From: JAXGQD01 sp040766665
GTDB lineage: Bacteria; Bacillota; Clostridia; Saccharofermentanales; Fastidiosipilaceae
Reading direction: 5' to 3'
Length of the DNA stretch: 64,000 bases
Assembly: GCA_040766665.1 (NCBI GenBank)
Contig: JAXGQD010000002.1
Location: 266,956-330,955, forward strand
In this document: positions 9,251-17,613 of the stretch, piece after piece
Position numbering within the stretch: position 1 is the first letter of the stretch
Layout: every line of letters begins with the position of its first letter
Notes under the pieces: generated by a model
What the model was told of the DNA's origin: nothing
The model's database searches: none
The model's input: only the letters and a program-made list of their open reading frames with translations
Translations under genes and position numbers: made by a program

Positions 9251-9356
9251 GTTTATTTATATTTGAATTGATCTACACTTGACCTGGCTTTGATTCGATT
9301 TCGTTTTTTGTATGGGCTGGTTTGTGTTTGGGCTGGTTTATATTTTTGTTCGATTG

Positions 9357-9801
9357 TCAGAGCGTGATGCGTTGCACGGTCAATCACTGAGCGGTTCTGC
9401 GCCCAGTTTGCGATAGAAGGCAGCGCGTTTTCGTTCCAGTCTAAACAGGACCACTCCATACGACCGTAGCCACGTGTTTTGGCGAGGTTTAAAGAGGTGG
9501 AGGAAAAGGCTTTTGCCAATGCCTTGCTTGCGATATTCCGGCAAAACCAATCCTCCGACAAACCCCTTTTCCAAAGAAGGTCGAGAAAGAACTAAAAAAG
9601 AGCGCGTAAGCAACGGCCTTTTCCCTCGCTCTCAGCGAGATGACTTCGGCTGCGTTTTTTCCGGAAAAGCCACTCTTCAAGAATTGCGGCGTCGACAGTC
9701 ACCTGATCTGAAAGTCGCTCAAAAGCGGCCAATTCGCGGATGAGCATGAGGATGGTGTCGATGTCATCCGGGCTTGCGTTGCGAAATTGAATATTCTGCA
9801 T
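9357..9801 (-). pseudogene. GNAT N-acetyltransferase (diamine acetyltransferase-like), multiply frameshifted
   Basis: Pieces in different frames line up in the correct order as one GNAT of about 147 residues. The N-terminus MQNIQFRNASPDDIDTILML begins at 9801. It is followed by KNAAEVI and AVAYALFFSSFSTFFGKG, then the acetyl-CoA loop LPEYRKQGIGKSLF, then GYGRMEWSCLDWNENAL, then RAAFYRKLGAEPLSD. Inserting one G after the last piece gives WTVQRITL and a stop at 9357-9359. This order and these motifs match spermidine/spermine-type acetyltransferases. At least four frame changes are needed. It is either a decayed gene or a cluster of single-base sequence errors. Confidence 0.7.
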
Positions 9802-9931
9802 GTTTAGCTTTGCCTTTCTGTTCTATGGAAGAAGCGATTGGGGGCGTGGAATCGTACGATTCATTTCGTCCCGGTTCATTTTACATGAAAACACGTCGCA
9901 CGGCGGAGAGACGTCGGCAGCGCTCTGATCC

Positions 9932-9994
9932 GTCGCGCTGCTTGGGCGGCTGCGACTCCTTCTCTAATCTGTCGCAGGGCTTGCTTGGTGCGAC
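9932..9994 (-). repeat. R1 palindromic repeats, two units
   Basis: Two units of the window's commonest intergenic repeat: GTCGC...GCGAC at 9932-9956 (25 bp, minus orientation) and a variant at 9971-9994 (24 bp). They start 39 bases apart. The second unit is part of the 40-bp sequence duplicated at 11857-11896. Confidence 0.85.
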
Positions 9995-10005
9995 ACCTCT
10001 TGAAA
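9966..10005 (+). repeat. 40-bp direct repeat, left copy
   Basis: This 40-base sequence, starting AATCTGTCGCAGGG and ending CACCTCTTGAAA, is identical to 11857-11896. The pair brackets the IS110 transposase remnant. It contains an R1 palindrome variant. Confidence 0.85.
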
Positions 10006-11856
10006 ATAATCGGCCAAGCAAAAAACCGACAAAAAATCCGTTAATCCAAGAATGCCAAGGCTTTGAAGCCGAGAATACATATGATTCGCCGTTTTAGGGA
10101 CAGATTCGATAATCCAAGTTAGCAAAGAGCAACTGCGGATTAACGAAAAACTGTTATGAAGTGACCCTTGTCAAGTATGTTTTTCGTTCCGATTAAATCA
10201 TTTAGAAACTTCCTTCCTAGAGGAAGGTTCAGAGGGTTGATTCGACAGTTCTCGGCATTGGCCATTCTGTTATACGCGGATTCGGTCATCCTTACCGCGG
10301 GTCAATGGTTCTGAGTTCTACAGTCTTACGACGTGAATCACAGTTTCCTGTGTCAACAACTTTTTTTCGTAGTCACTCGAACCTGTCTGTCCATCAAAAC
10401 CTCTGAACCTCCCTCCAGACATGGTGTCATGGATCTTTACTTTTGCTGTCTCTGCTGCTGTTTGGTGATCTGTTTTTTATCTTGCTGGTGCTTGTACTGG
10501 TTCTCGGTGTTCTGTCATCATCCCCCAAACGAAACCGGCTAACTCCCGAGCGATAGCGGTTACCGCAACATTGTGTTTTTTAGACTGACGTTTCATGCGA
10601 TAGAATTTTCGTTTCAAGCGTTCGCTCGCACGATCCGCATATGCAATGACATCGGGCGCCTTTCCTTCTTGTCGTTTGCGTAAATCGCGAGACTTTTGGC
10701 CAATAGACCCTCGGGTATAACACTGAGCGGCTTCTACAAGTACTCTTCGGATATGGGTGTTTCCTGCTTTTCGTAATGCTCGTTCGTTTGTGTGTCTCCG
10801 CTGGAGTGCTCTCCTGGGACCAATCCGAGATAGGCGGCATAGTGGGCGGCTGTTCTAAACCGTTGGAAATCACTCGTTTCCACTAGGATAGTCATCGCAC
10901 TGTAAGTCTTAATCCCTACGAAACAACAAGCTGTTCTACTTTTTCTCGGTAAGCGTCGAGTTGAGCAAACTCTTCTATCCGTCGATCAAAGGCGTCAAGC
11001 TTGTCACTCGTTGCCGATAGCTCGAGAGGAGTATTCTTGCAAGGTCTCCTTCAGAATCGGATCTAATGACAAACGACTGAGCAGGTTAAATGGGCCGCCG
11101 TCCAGTAGCTTTTGTGAGCGTCATACGCGCATTGGCCATTACGAAGACAAAGGCCCTGAATCTCTTGCTTGAGCATTTTGAACTTCTTTTGTGGTCGTCT
11201 CGCATACGGATTGTACTGCTTAATCATGTCATCTTGAACGCTTAGGATAGATGCGACTGTAGGTTCCATAGGCCAAGCTTTTGGCAATCTTTTCGGCATC
11301 GAGACGATCCGTCTTGATGCCGATGCTTCTGGTATCGGGGCATGCTACTTGGTGCCATGACATGACAGGTGATGCCTTTTTGGCGTAACTGATAATAGAG
11401 GGTATAGCCCATGCAACCTGCCTCATAGCCACAGCGAAGCGGACCTCGTCCTTGTCCGGTGTTGTAAGAAATTTTTCTTCAATACGATCAAATATTTCTC
11501 GATCAGATGGCTGTCTGGATCCAAAGTCGTTTGAGCAAAGGATTTGTCCTCTCCGTACATGCTGGGCTCTAAGCAGCACAGGGTGTAGCTGTTTTTGTGG
11601 ACATCGATTCCGACATAAATTATATACTTTCCATTGAGTGACCTCCATTGTATGCGGTAATGCCGCTGGCTGTTTTACAATTCCAGACTAACGGATAAAT
11701 CCACGTTGTTGCAATGCGGGGTACTTCATATTTACGGTAATATGCGTCATTCACTTGAATCATTGTGTAAAAATTCAATTTTTCTTGGATTATCGAAAAT
11801 TTTTGCCAAATACAATAGGCGGGGTCGCAGCCACCCAGGCAGCGCCGACACTTTCA
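10006..11856 (-). mobile_element. IS110-family insertion sequence remnant
   Basis: The segment between the two 40-bp direct repeats contains one decayed transposase gene of the IS110 (DEDD) family and non-coding flanks of about 470 and 220 bases. IS110 elements have no terminal inverted repeats and make little or no target duplication, so the true ends cannot be fixed here and the extent given is the maximum. In IS110 proper, the bridge RNA is encoded in the non-coding end upstream of the transposase, here 11635-11856. Confidence 0.55.
10477..11634 (-). pseudogene. IS110-family transposase, multiply frameshifted
   Basis: Reading across frames from an ATG at 11634 (GGAGGT six bases upstream) gives IYVGIDVHKNSYTLCCLEPS, whose Asp in GIDVHK is the first residue of the DEDD RuvC-like site. 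Next comes RSIGIKTDRLDAEKIAKSLA. Near 10850-10600 come the C-terminal Transposase_20 motifs YAAYLGLVPGEHSSGDTQ, RKAGNTHIRRVLVEAA and KKHNVAVTAIARELAGFVWG, with a stop at 10477-10479. The total of about 385 codons is normal for the family. Many frame changes interrupt it, so no full product can be made as read. Confidence 0.85.
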
Positions 11857-11885
11857 AATCTGTCGCAGGGCTTGCTTGGTGCGAC
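11824..11885 (+). repeat. R1 palindromic repeats, two units
   Basis: A GTCGC...GCCGAC unit of 26 bp at 11824-11849, with one extra C compared with the other copies, and the 24-bp variant at 11862-11885. The second lies inside the right copy of the 40-bp direct repeat. Confidence 0.8.
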
Positions 11886-11896
11886 ACCTCTTGAAA
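11857..11896 (+). repeat. 40-bp direct repeat, right copy
   Basis: Identical over 40 bases to 9966-10005 and in the same orientation. Together they bracket the IS110 remnant. It is followed immediately by an R3 element. Confidence 0.85.
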
Positions 11897-11912
11897 GACT
11901 TCGGTACTTTGT

Positions 11913-12108
11913 TTGCAAAATTTTCGTTTGTACAAATATTCAGTAGTCTTCGTTCTTGGAATCACCGAGTTTTCAGAGTTTTTACTATACAATTTACGTT
12001 TGTCAAATGGCTGCTTGTACAAACGTAAAAAATGTAGTGGATTTACAGAAAAATCAGGAAAATGCCTGTTTTCCCCCGTCCAATTTTGGCAAAACGAAAA
12101 TTTTGTAG
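11913..12108. repeat. R3 long palindrome, copy 1
   Basis: A 196-bp imperfect inverted repeat. The outer arms share CAAAATTTTCGTTT (11916-11929) with its reverse complement near 12092-12105. A 53-bp inner palindrome, bounded by CTATACA and TGTAG, lies at 11985-12037, centred on the same point as the outer arms. Copies 2 and 3 have the same geometry. Confidence 0.7.
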
Positions 12109-12112
12109 TATG

Positions 12113-12290
12113 ACCGCCGAATCCTAAACTCCTCCCCAAACAAATCCTAAACTTCACACCAAGTCCCAAATCCAATCCATGTCCACCCCTAAACCAAACC
12201 AAAGTCCAGCCAAAACCCAATCCCAAGTCCACCTCCAAGCCAATACCAATCCCAACACAACCCAGCCTCTACCAAATAAAATCGCCCTGC
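12113..12290. repeat. C/A-rich, G-poor low-complexity tract
   Basis: About 180 bases composed almost only of C, A and T on the plus strand, with short words such as CCAAACC, CCCAAT and CCAAGTCC repeated loosely. A similar tract lies at 37195-37385. It encodes nothing recognisable. Confidence 0.7.
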
Positions 12291-12366
12291 CCCTCCTTCC
12301 CATCAACAAACGGAATTGTTAAGCTGTTACTAGGAAACAGAAAGCCCAAATATGGAGGAAATCGAT

Positions 12367-12834
12367 ATGTCAGATTGGTTGGAAGCCGGCACAGTCGCAC
12401 CGGACTTTACTTTGGAAGATATGGACGGCAAAAAGCACTCCCTGAGTGATTTCAGAGGAAAAACCGTGGTGCTTTATTTTTATCCGAAAGACATGACGGC
12501 TGCACAACGAGGCCTGCAGTTTAGGGATTATGGGGAGGATTTTGCCAAACTGAATGCGGTCGTGATTGGTGTGAGCGCGGATAAGCCGGACAGTCACCGC
12601 AAGTTCAGCGAAAAGTACGGTCTGAATTTTCTGCTGCTTTCGGACCCGCAACACAAAGTGCTGGAGAGTTATGGCTCCTGGCGCGAGAAGAATCTCTATG
12701 GCAAAATCAGCCTCGGCATCGCACGTTCCACTTTTATCATCGGTCCGGACGGAGTCATCCAAAAGGTCTATAAAAAAGCGCGGGCTGCGACTAACGCAGA
12801 GGATGTCCTGAAGTTGCTTCAAGGCATGAAATAA
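12367..12834 (+). CDS. Thiol peroxidase of the Bcp/AhpC-TSA family (active site disturbed as read)
   Basis: A thioredoxin-fold peroxiredoxin of 155 residues, the normal Bcp/PrxQ length, with the typical openings APDFTLEDMDGK and LSDFRGKTVVLYFYPKD. The ATG at 12367 is preferred because GGAGG at 12354-12358, which overlaps an earlier in-frame ATG, lies correctly before it. As read, the protein has no cysteine: the active-site loop reads MTAAQRGLQFRD. In shifted frames the same DNA reads GCTT, then EACS, then FRD, the expected peroxidatic and resolving Cys motif. Three single-base deletions in G or T runs explain this, so the gene is probably a normal peroxidase misread here. Confidence 0.85.
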   Translation: MSDWLEAGTVAPDFTLEDMDGKKHSLSDFRGKTVVLYFYPKDMTAAQRGLQFRDYGEDFAKLNAVVIGVSADKPDSHRKFSEKYGLNFLLLSDPQHKVLESYGSWREKNLYGKISLGIARSTFIIGPDGVIQKVYKKARAATNAEDVLKLLQGMK

Positions 12835-12885
12835 GGCCTCCGCTCTACGAGAAGAAGCCTTTCAAATTGGACCTATGAAAAATCT

Positions 12886-13875
12886 CTAAACAAGTAACAA
12901 AGCCACAAAATCCTCTTGCGAGAGATTATTGAAATAGTCATTGACATTTAAGCCTTGTAAAGCTGCGTGGAGCGCATCCGCCTCCAAACGCACGCCGACC
13001 AGGGCTTTTTTCAAATCTTCTTTGTCGCCGTTACCGAAATAATCCCCGAAGACATCAAAAGAGGTGATCAGCCCTTTCTCCAAGTTGAGGTGCAGCTCCA
13101 GTTTACCCACCCCTTCAAAGCGGCGTTCTTTGACCACACTGAACTGTTGCGAACTGCCGTAATTCCAGTCCCATAGACCATAGCGTTCGTTCATGATTTC
13201 AGTGGTGCGCTGCAAATCAGCCTCGCTCCATTCGTAGCGGTGCATCTCCTGCCCTTCAAACATCGTCTCCACTAAAAGCGTTTTAAAGACTTCCAGCGGG
13301 ACCGGGTCATGCATATAGGCCTGAATGTTGGTGACACGACTGCGCACCGATTTGATGCCCTTGGCGGCCATTTTATCTTTGGAGGGTGCCAGCGCCTTGC
13401 TCACCGCGTCCATATCCGCGTTATAGAGGATGGTGCCGTGATGCATGATGCGGCCGTGCTTGAGGTACTGTGCATTACCGGAAAACTTTTTCCCATCGAC
13501 CGTCATATCATTGCGCCCGCTGACTTCCGCCGGAACACCGAGCTTATTCAGTGCAGCGACCACCGGTCTGCAGAAAGTGGCAAAATCAAAGCCCCCGTCC
13601 CCACTATTGTCCGCAATTACTGTGTAATTGAGGTTGCCTAAATCGTGATAGACAGCCCCGCCACCAGATAAGCGCCGCACCACAGAAACATCGTGGCTTT
13701 CAACGTAGGCGCGGTTGATTTCGGCAAAAGTATTCTGATGCTTGCCAACGATGATGGAGTTGGCGTTTTGCCAGAGCATAAAATACTCTTCCGAGCGGTC
13801 CATTTCGTCAAAAACATACTGCTCAAGGGCCAGGTTAAAATGCGGGTCAGTTGAGGGGGATTCTAGATAAATCAT
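12886..13875 (-). CDS. lplA: Lipoate-protein ligase A
   Basis: A 329-residue cytoplasmic ligase that activates lipoate with ATP and attaches it to lipoyl-domain lysines. The catalytic domain shows RRLSGGGAVYHDLGNLNYT (about 67-85) and DGKKFSGNAQ with the conserved Lys. The C-terminal accessory domain is present, so it is a full bacterial LplA. The frame is open up to 14031, but the ATG at 13875 starts the family N-terminus (MIYLESPSTDPHFNLALEQ) and follows AAAGGA by six bases. A stand-alone lipoyl-domain protein encoded at 49.6-49.9 kb is a possible client. Confidence 0.92.
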   Translation of the reverse strand: MIYLESPSTDPHFNLALEQYVFDEMDRSEEYFMLWQNANSIIVGKHQNTFAEINRAYVESHDVSVVRRLSGGGAVYHDLGNLNYTVIADNSGDGGFDFATFCRPVVAALNKLGVPAEVSGRNDMTVDGKKFSGNAQYLKHGRIMHHGTILYNADMDAVSKALAPSKDKMAAKGIKSVRSRVTNIQAYMHDPVPLEVFKTLLVETMFEGQEMHRYEWSEADLQRTTEIMNERYGLWDWNYGSSQQFSVVKERRFEGVGKLELHLNLEKGLITSFDVFGDYFGNGDKEDLKKALVGVRLEADALHAALQGLNVNDYFNNLSQEDFVALLLV

Positions 13876-13911
13876 GGGCTGTCCTTTCAAACTGCGATAT
13901 TGCTGGGAACT

Positions 13912-13952
13912 ATTGTAGCACGGCTGACGCGCGCCCTCAAAAGGGTTATGAT
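13912..13952. promoter_or_regulatory. Overlapping divergent promoters of lplA and the MFS gene
   Basis: For lplA (minus strand): TTGAGG at 13935-13940 and TACAAT at 13912-13917, 17 bases apart, with TG in the extended -10 position. For the MFS gene (plus strand): CTGACG at 13924-13929 and TATGAT at 13947-13952, also 17 bases apart. The two overlap and may compete. Confidence 0.6.
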
Positions 13953-13986
13953 AGGCACATAGCAGAACAAATGTGGAGGGCAAAAG

Positions 13987-15283
13987 ATGGGCACAAAAAA
14001 ACAGTTTCAGCCGCGCCTCGGCGCTCGCCAATGGTCAGCCTTAATCATCGTCGGTCTCTTCGGCCAAATCGCCTGGACTATCGAGAACATGTACTTCAAT
14101 CTCTTTGTCTACAAAACCATCAGCGATGAGCCTTCCATCATCGCCACCATGGTGGCTGCTTCCGCCATCGTTGCCACGCTCACCACCCTGCTCATGGGTG
14201 CGCTTTCCGACAAACTGGGACGGCGCAAAGCCTTTATCGCCTTGGGCTACATCCTCTGGGGGCTGAGCACCATGGCTTTTGCCCTTATCTCTCCCGAGAA
14301 CCTGCACCGCCTTTTACCCGGCGTCAATGCCATTCAGGCGGCTGCGGTTACTGTCATTATTATGGACTGCGTGATGACCTTTTTTGGTTCCACGGCCAAC
14401 GATGCCGCCTTCAACGCCTGGGTCACCGACATCACAGTCCCGGAAAATCGCGGGCGTGTCGAAGCGGTGCTGGCGGTCTTGCCGCTCTTGTCTTTATTGT
14501 TGGTTTTTGCCGCTTTTGACGGTTTGACACAGAGTGGGCGCTGGTCAGACTTCTTTCTGATAATCGGCGGTATGACCCTGATTGTTGGCTTTCTCAGCCT
14601 GTTTCTGATTAAGGACAAGCGCTTGAAGGGGCCTCCGAACCCTTCCGTGACACTTTGCTTTATGGGCTCAAACCCGGCGTCATAAGTAGTTTGCCGAAAC
14701 TCTATCTGGCCTTTGGTGCCATGCTGCTTTCCTCGGCCGCGACACAGATTTACATGCCCTATCTCATCATTTACATCCAGAACTACCTGAAAATTGACAA
14801 CTATGCCTTGGTTTTGGCCGTCGTGCTCATCGGAACTTCTGCAATCGCGCTTTTAGGGGGCAGTTGATTGATCGCTTTGGCAAAATCCGCCTCGCCTACC
14901 CGCCCTTTTCATCGAATTGCTTGGTTTGCTGGGGATGTTTTTGCCGCTCAATGCTCTCGGTCATCTTCGCCGGCCTGATCATGATTGCGGGTTTCATGCT
15001 GCTGGCAGCCTGTATTAACGGTCTGATCAAAGACGAGTTGCCGGAAGGTATGGCAGGGCGTTTTCAGGGTGTGCGCATGATTTTTGCCGTGATGCTGCCC
15101 ATGATTATCGGCCCCTTTATCGGCAGTGAGGTGATCAGTAACTCACCTGCACAATATGTCGACCTGGGTGTCAGTAAACGTGTGCCGACGCCGCCGATTT
15201 TTCTGGCTGCCGCGGTGCTCCTGCTCTTTACGCTCATTCCGCTATATCGTTTACAAATGAAGTCACAGGGGGAAGTGGCATGA
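13987..15283 (+). CDS. MFS (GPH-like) sugar transporter, frameshifted as read
   Basis: A 12-helix carrier of about 430 residues broken by several indels. The first frame covers residues 1-215 and has the loop motif GALSDKLGRRKAF between helices 2 and 3. It then continues in another frame as EPFRDTLLYGLKPG near 14640-14860. A further shift near 14866 (GGGGGCAGTTG, restored by one extra T) joins SLIDRFGKIRLAYP. A segment with lost hydrophobicity at 14890-14960 reads ALFIELLGLLGMFLP in the next frame. The stop overlaps the start of the GH2 gene by four bases (ATGA), so it probably imports the glycoside that the GH2 enzyme cleaves. Confidence 0.8.
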
Positions 15284-17160
15284 AAAACAAACCTACTGCT
15301 ATTTCGACGTCTTGCGGCCCCTCGACCGCAAACGAACTGCTGCCCTTGCCCAGTGCTTATGCCGCACAGTTTGATGCACAAGCGCCGCTAGCGGAGTATC
15401 CTCGTCCGCAGTTGGTGCGTGCGCCGGAAAGTTGGTGCAGTCTCAACGGGATCTGGCGCTATGCGATACGCAAAGGCGGATTGCCTGATAGCGGTATCAA
15501 AAGGATAAGCGTGCCGGATATGGACGGGGAAATCTGTGTGCCTTATGCGCCGGAAGCCCTGCTTTCGGGGGTGCAGCGGCGGCTTTTGCCCGATGAGGTC
15601 TTATGGTATGAAAAAGTCTTTGACAGTGCGGAATTGCCCGCCTGTGGGGCGAAATCGCGCATACGCTTGCATTTCGGGGCTGTCGACCAGTCCTGTCGCG
15701 TGTTTTTGAACGAACGCTTTGTCGGGGAGAATCACGGCGGGTATTACGCCTTCAATTTTGATATTACTTCATTTCTCCGTGCTGGCGCTAACGTATTGCG
15801 GCTGGCGGTTGTCGATCCCTCACAGACCGGTGATTGGGGTTATGGCAAGCAAACGTTGGAGCGTGGCAAAATCTGGTACAGCCCCAGCAGCGGTATCTGG
15901 CAAACGGTTTGGCTGGAGGCGGTGCCCGCAAGTTACATCTCTATGGTAGAAGTGACGCCTGACTGTCCCTCCTCAACAATCCACATGAAGGTGATTATTG
16001 AGCATCCACACAGTAATCAGATTACGGGCCAGATTGAAACGCCCAACGGTCCTGTGCCCTTGCAGCTACGCAATTTCACTTCAAGCTTTGATCCCCCGCG
16101 GCTGGAAATCGAGCTGGAGGCAAGTTTGCCCTCGTTTAAAGCGTGGTCGCCCGAAGATCCGCATCTTTATCATTATGAACTGCGTCACGAAAACGATGTG
16201 GTGCGCGGTTATTTTGCCATGCGCGAATTCGGCTTGGGTAAAGACGCAAACGGCATCCCGCGACTGCTGCTCAACGGCCAAGTCTACAAGCACGTAGGGG
16301 TGCTCGATCAGGGCTACTGGAGTGATGGCATGTACACGCCGCCTTGCGATCAGGCGATGATTGATGACATTTCCGCGATGAAGGCGCTGGGTTTCAACAT
16401 GCTGCGCAAGCATATCAAAATCGAGCCGGCGCGCTGGTATTATCACTGCGATCGCCTGGGCATGCTGGTTTGGCAGGATATGGTCTCGGGTGGTGGACCG
16501 TACCGATTTTCGGTGATCGGTCTTCTGCCCTTTTTAGGGATTCATTTAAAAGATGGCAAAACCTTCCCCCGCTTCGGCCGCGCTTCCTCCCGCTCACGTG
16601 CTAACTTCGAGGACGAACTGCGTCGCACCGTAGCACAGCTCTACTCTGTGCCGTCCATCGCTCTATGGGTGCCCTTCAACGAAGGTTGGGGCCAGTTCGA
16701 AGCGCTGCGCATATATGAGCTGCTCCGTTCGCTGGATCCGACTCGTCCCATTGATCACGCCAGTGGCTGGCATGACCAGGGCGGTGGCGATTTATGCAGT
16801 CGGCACGTCTATTTCAAAAAAGTGCGTCTCAAACCCGATCGCCTGGGCCGTCCCTGGGCTCTGAGTGAATTCGGCGGCTACACGTTTGGAGTAGAAGGTC
16901 ATATGAGTAGTACGAAAGTTTATGGCTACAAGCCTTATGCGGATTTGGAGTCGTATCAGGCAGGGGTCTTGGCTTTGTACGATGACTTACTGAGCGATCC
17001 TCGTCGTTTGCTGGCTACCACCGTTTACACGCAGCTCAGCGATGTCGAAGACGAGTGCAACGGCATCCTGACTTATGATCGAAAGATATCCAAATGGCCG
17101 GCCGGTAGTGAGGCTGCGGCGGCATTGCGTGCGCGGCTCGAGGCGTTGCGGCGGCTGTAG
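15280..17160 (+). CDS. Glycoside hydrolase family 2 protein (beta-galactosidase/beta-glucuronidase type)
   Basis: A 626-residue protein without signal peptide, so probably intracellular. The sugar-binding jelly roll (about 45-210), an Ig-like middle domain and a TIM barrel follow in GH2 order. The acid/base Glu is in VPFNEGWGQ (about 468) and the nucleophile Glu in ALSEFGGY (about 530). MLRKHIKIEPARWYYHCDRLG and VWQDMVSGGG are family-typical. It is short for LacZ (about 1000) and closer to beta-glucuronidase or compact GH2 enzymes. Its start overlaps the MFS stop, so transport and hydrolysis of one substrate are coupled. The exact sugar is not evident. Confidence 0.88.
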   Translation: MKNKPTAISTSCGPSTANELLPLPSAYAAQFDAQAPLAEYPRPQLVRAPESWCSLNGIWRYAIRKGGLPDSGIKRISVPDMDGEICVPYAPEALLSGVQRRLLPDEVLWYEKVFDSAELPACGAKSRIRLHFGAVDQSCRVFLNERFVGENHGGYYAFNFDITSFLRAGANVLRLAVVDPSQTGDWGYGKQTLERGKIWYSPSSGIWQTVWLEAVPASYISMVEVTPDCPSSTIHMKVIIEHPHSNQITGQIETPNGPVPLQLRNFTSSFDPPRLEIELEASLPSFKAWSPEDPHLYHYELRHENDVVRGYFAMREFGLGKDANGIPRLLLNGQVYKHVGVLDQGYWSDGMYTPPCDQAMIDDISAMKALGFNMLRKHIKIEPARWYYHCDRLGMLVWQDMVSGGGPYRFSVIGLLPFLGIHLKDGKTFPRFGRASSRSRANFEDELRRTVAQLYSVPSIALWVPFNEGWGQFEALRIYELLRSLDPTRPIDHASGWHDQGGGDLCSRHVYFKKVRLKPDRLGRPWALSEFGGYTFGVEGHMSSTKVYGYKPYADLESYQAGVLALYDDLLSDPRRLLATTVYTQLSDVEDECNGILTYDRKISKWPAGSEAAAALRARLEALRRL

Positions 17161-17201
17161 CACCGTCGCTGCGGGGCTGTGGGTTGTGTTTGTTGGGCTG
17201 A

Positions 17202-17228
17202 GTCACACTGTATAGTCGGGGCGGTGAC
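17202..17228. repeat. R1-like palindrome with compensated stem
   Basis: A 27-bp unit with stem GTCAC (17202-17206) and GTGAC (17224-17228). Compared with the usual GTCGC/GCGAC stem, the fourth pair has changed from G-C to A-T on both sides, keeping the pairing. Confidence 0.6.
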
Positions 17229-17261
17229 ACCGCTCATCGGCGTTGTCGTCAGGAAGCGGTT

Positions 17262-17505
17262 TTTAGCCCACTTTTTACGGGGATGTGGTTGAAAGCACGT
17301 ATGAACAGCTGGCGGATATGTCAAAAGACTGTTTTTAGCCCACTATTTACAGGGATGTGGTGGCGGCGACCACACAGTCGTCAATAATGTCACAAAATCG
17401 TGTGTTTGACGTGAGCAGAGACCCTAAAACCACTGAAATGACCACATCCCCGAAAATTTTGTCCATTTTCATTGTTTCGGGAAAATTTCCACTCAGCAAA
17501 GCGGT
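17262..17505 (+). repeat. R2 repeat, copy A
   Basis: About 245 bp. It begins with two tandem subrepeats containing TTTTAGCCCACT and GGGATGTGGT. The second starts a 99-bp nested inverted-repeat core: GGGATGTGGT (17352-17361) pairs with ACCACATCCC (17441-17450), and inside it CGTCAA/TTGACG and CACA/TGTG can pair. CGAAAATTTTGTCC follows the core. Copies B (22.4-22.7 kb) and C (50.9-51.2 kb) keep the same text and the same 99-bp core length. R1 units follow directly. Confidence 0.85.
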
Positions 17506-17569
17506 GTCGCAGCCAACCAAGCAATGCGACGGATTCAAAGAGGTGTCGCAACCGCCCAAGCAGCGCGAC
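17506..17569 (+). repeat. R1 palindromic repeats, two units
   Basis: Two 25-bp GTCGC...GCGAC units at 17506-17530 and 17545-17569, starting 39 bases apart, directly after R2 copy A. The region ends 44 bases before the stop codon of glmM on the other strand. Confidence 0.88.
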
Positions 17570-17613
17570 GGACAAAAACCGCGCGTCAAAATCAAGCAAA
17601 GACGCGCTCCGCC

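Larger units (their letters stand above)
9802..10476. other. Gene-free repeat region left of the IS110 transposase
   Basis: About 675 bases with no credible gene. It holds two R1 palindromes (9932-9994), the left copy of a 40-bp direct repeat (9966-10005), and AT-rich text with GGATTA/GCGAAAAA-type motifs that recur near 37.1 and 50.8 kb. A small hairpin CCTTCC-TAGA-GGAAGG lies near 10212. The stretch 10100-10476 probably includes the downstream end of the IS110 element, whose exact boundary I cannot place. Confidence 0.5.
11635..12366. other. Gene-free repeat region right of the IS110 transposase
   Basis: About 730 bases without a credible gene. In order it holds the IS110 upstream flank, a CTTGGATT...TTTTTGCCAAA motif at 11784-11810 that recurs at 37158-37183, two R1 units (11824-11885), an R3 palindrome (11913-12108), a C/A-rich tract (12113-12290) and the leader of the peroxiredoxin gene. 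Confidence 0.6.

Noticed and set aside
11747..12238. A 163-codon minus-strand frame over the C/A-rich tract and R3 copy 1
   Set aside because: Composition reflects the G-poor DNA (Gly/Leu/Trp-rich translation), and it crosses three repeat types without any domain.
12367..12834. A natural cysteine-free peroxiredoxin-like protein
   Set aside because: The canonical cysteine motif is present in shifted frames and needs only three single-base corrections in G or T runs.
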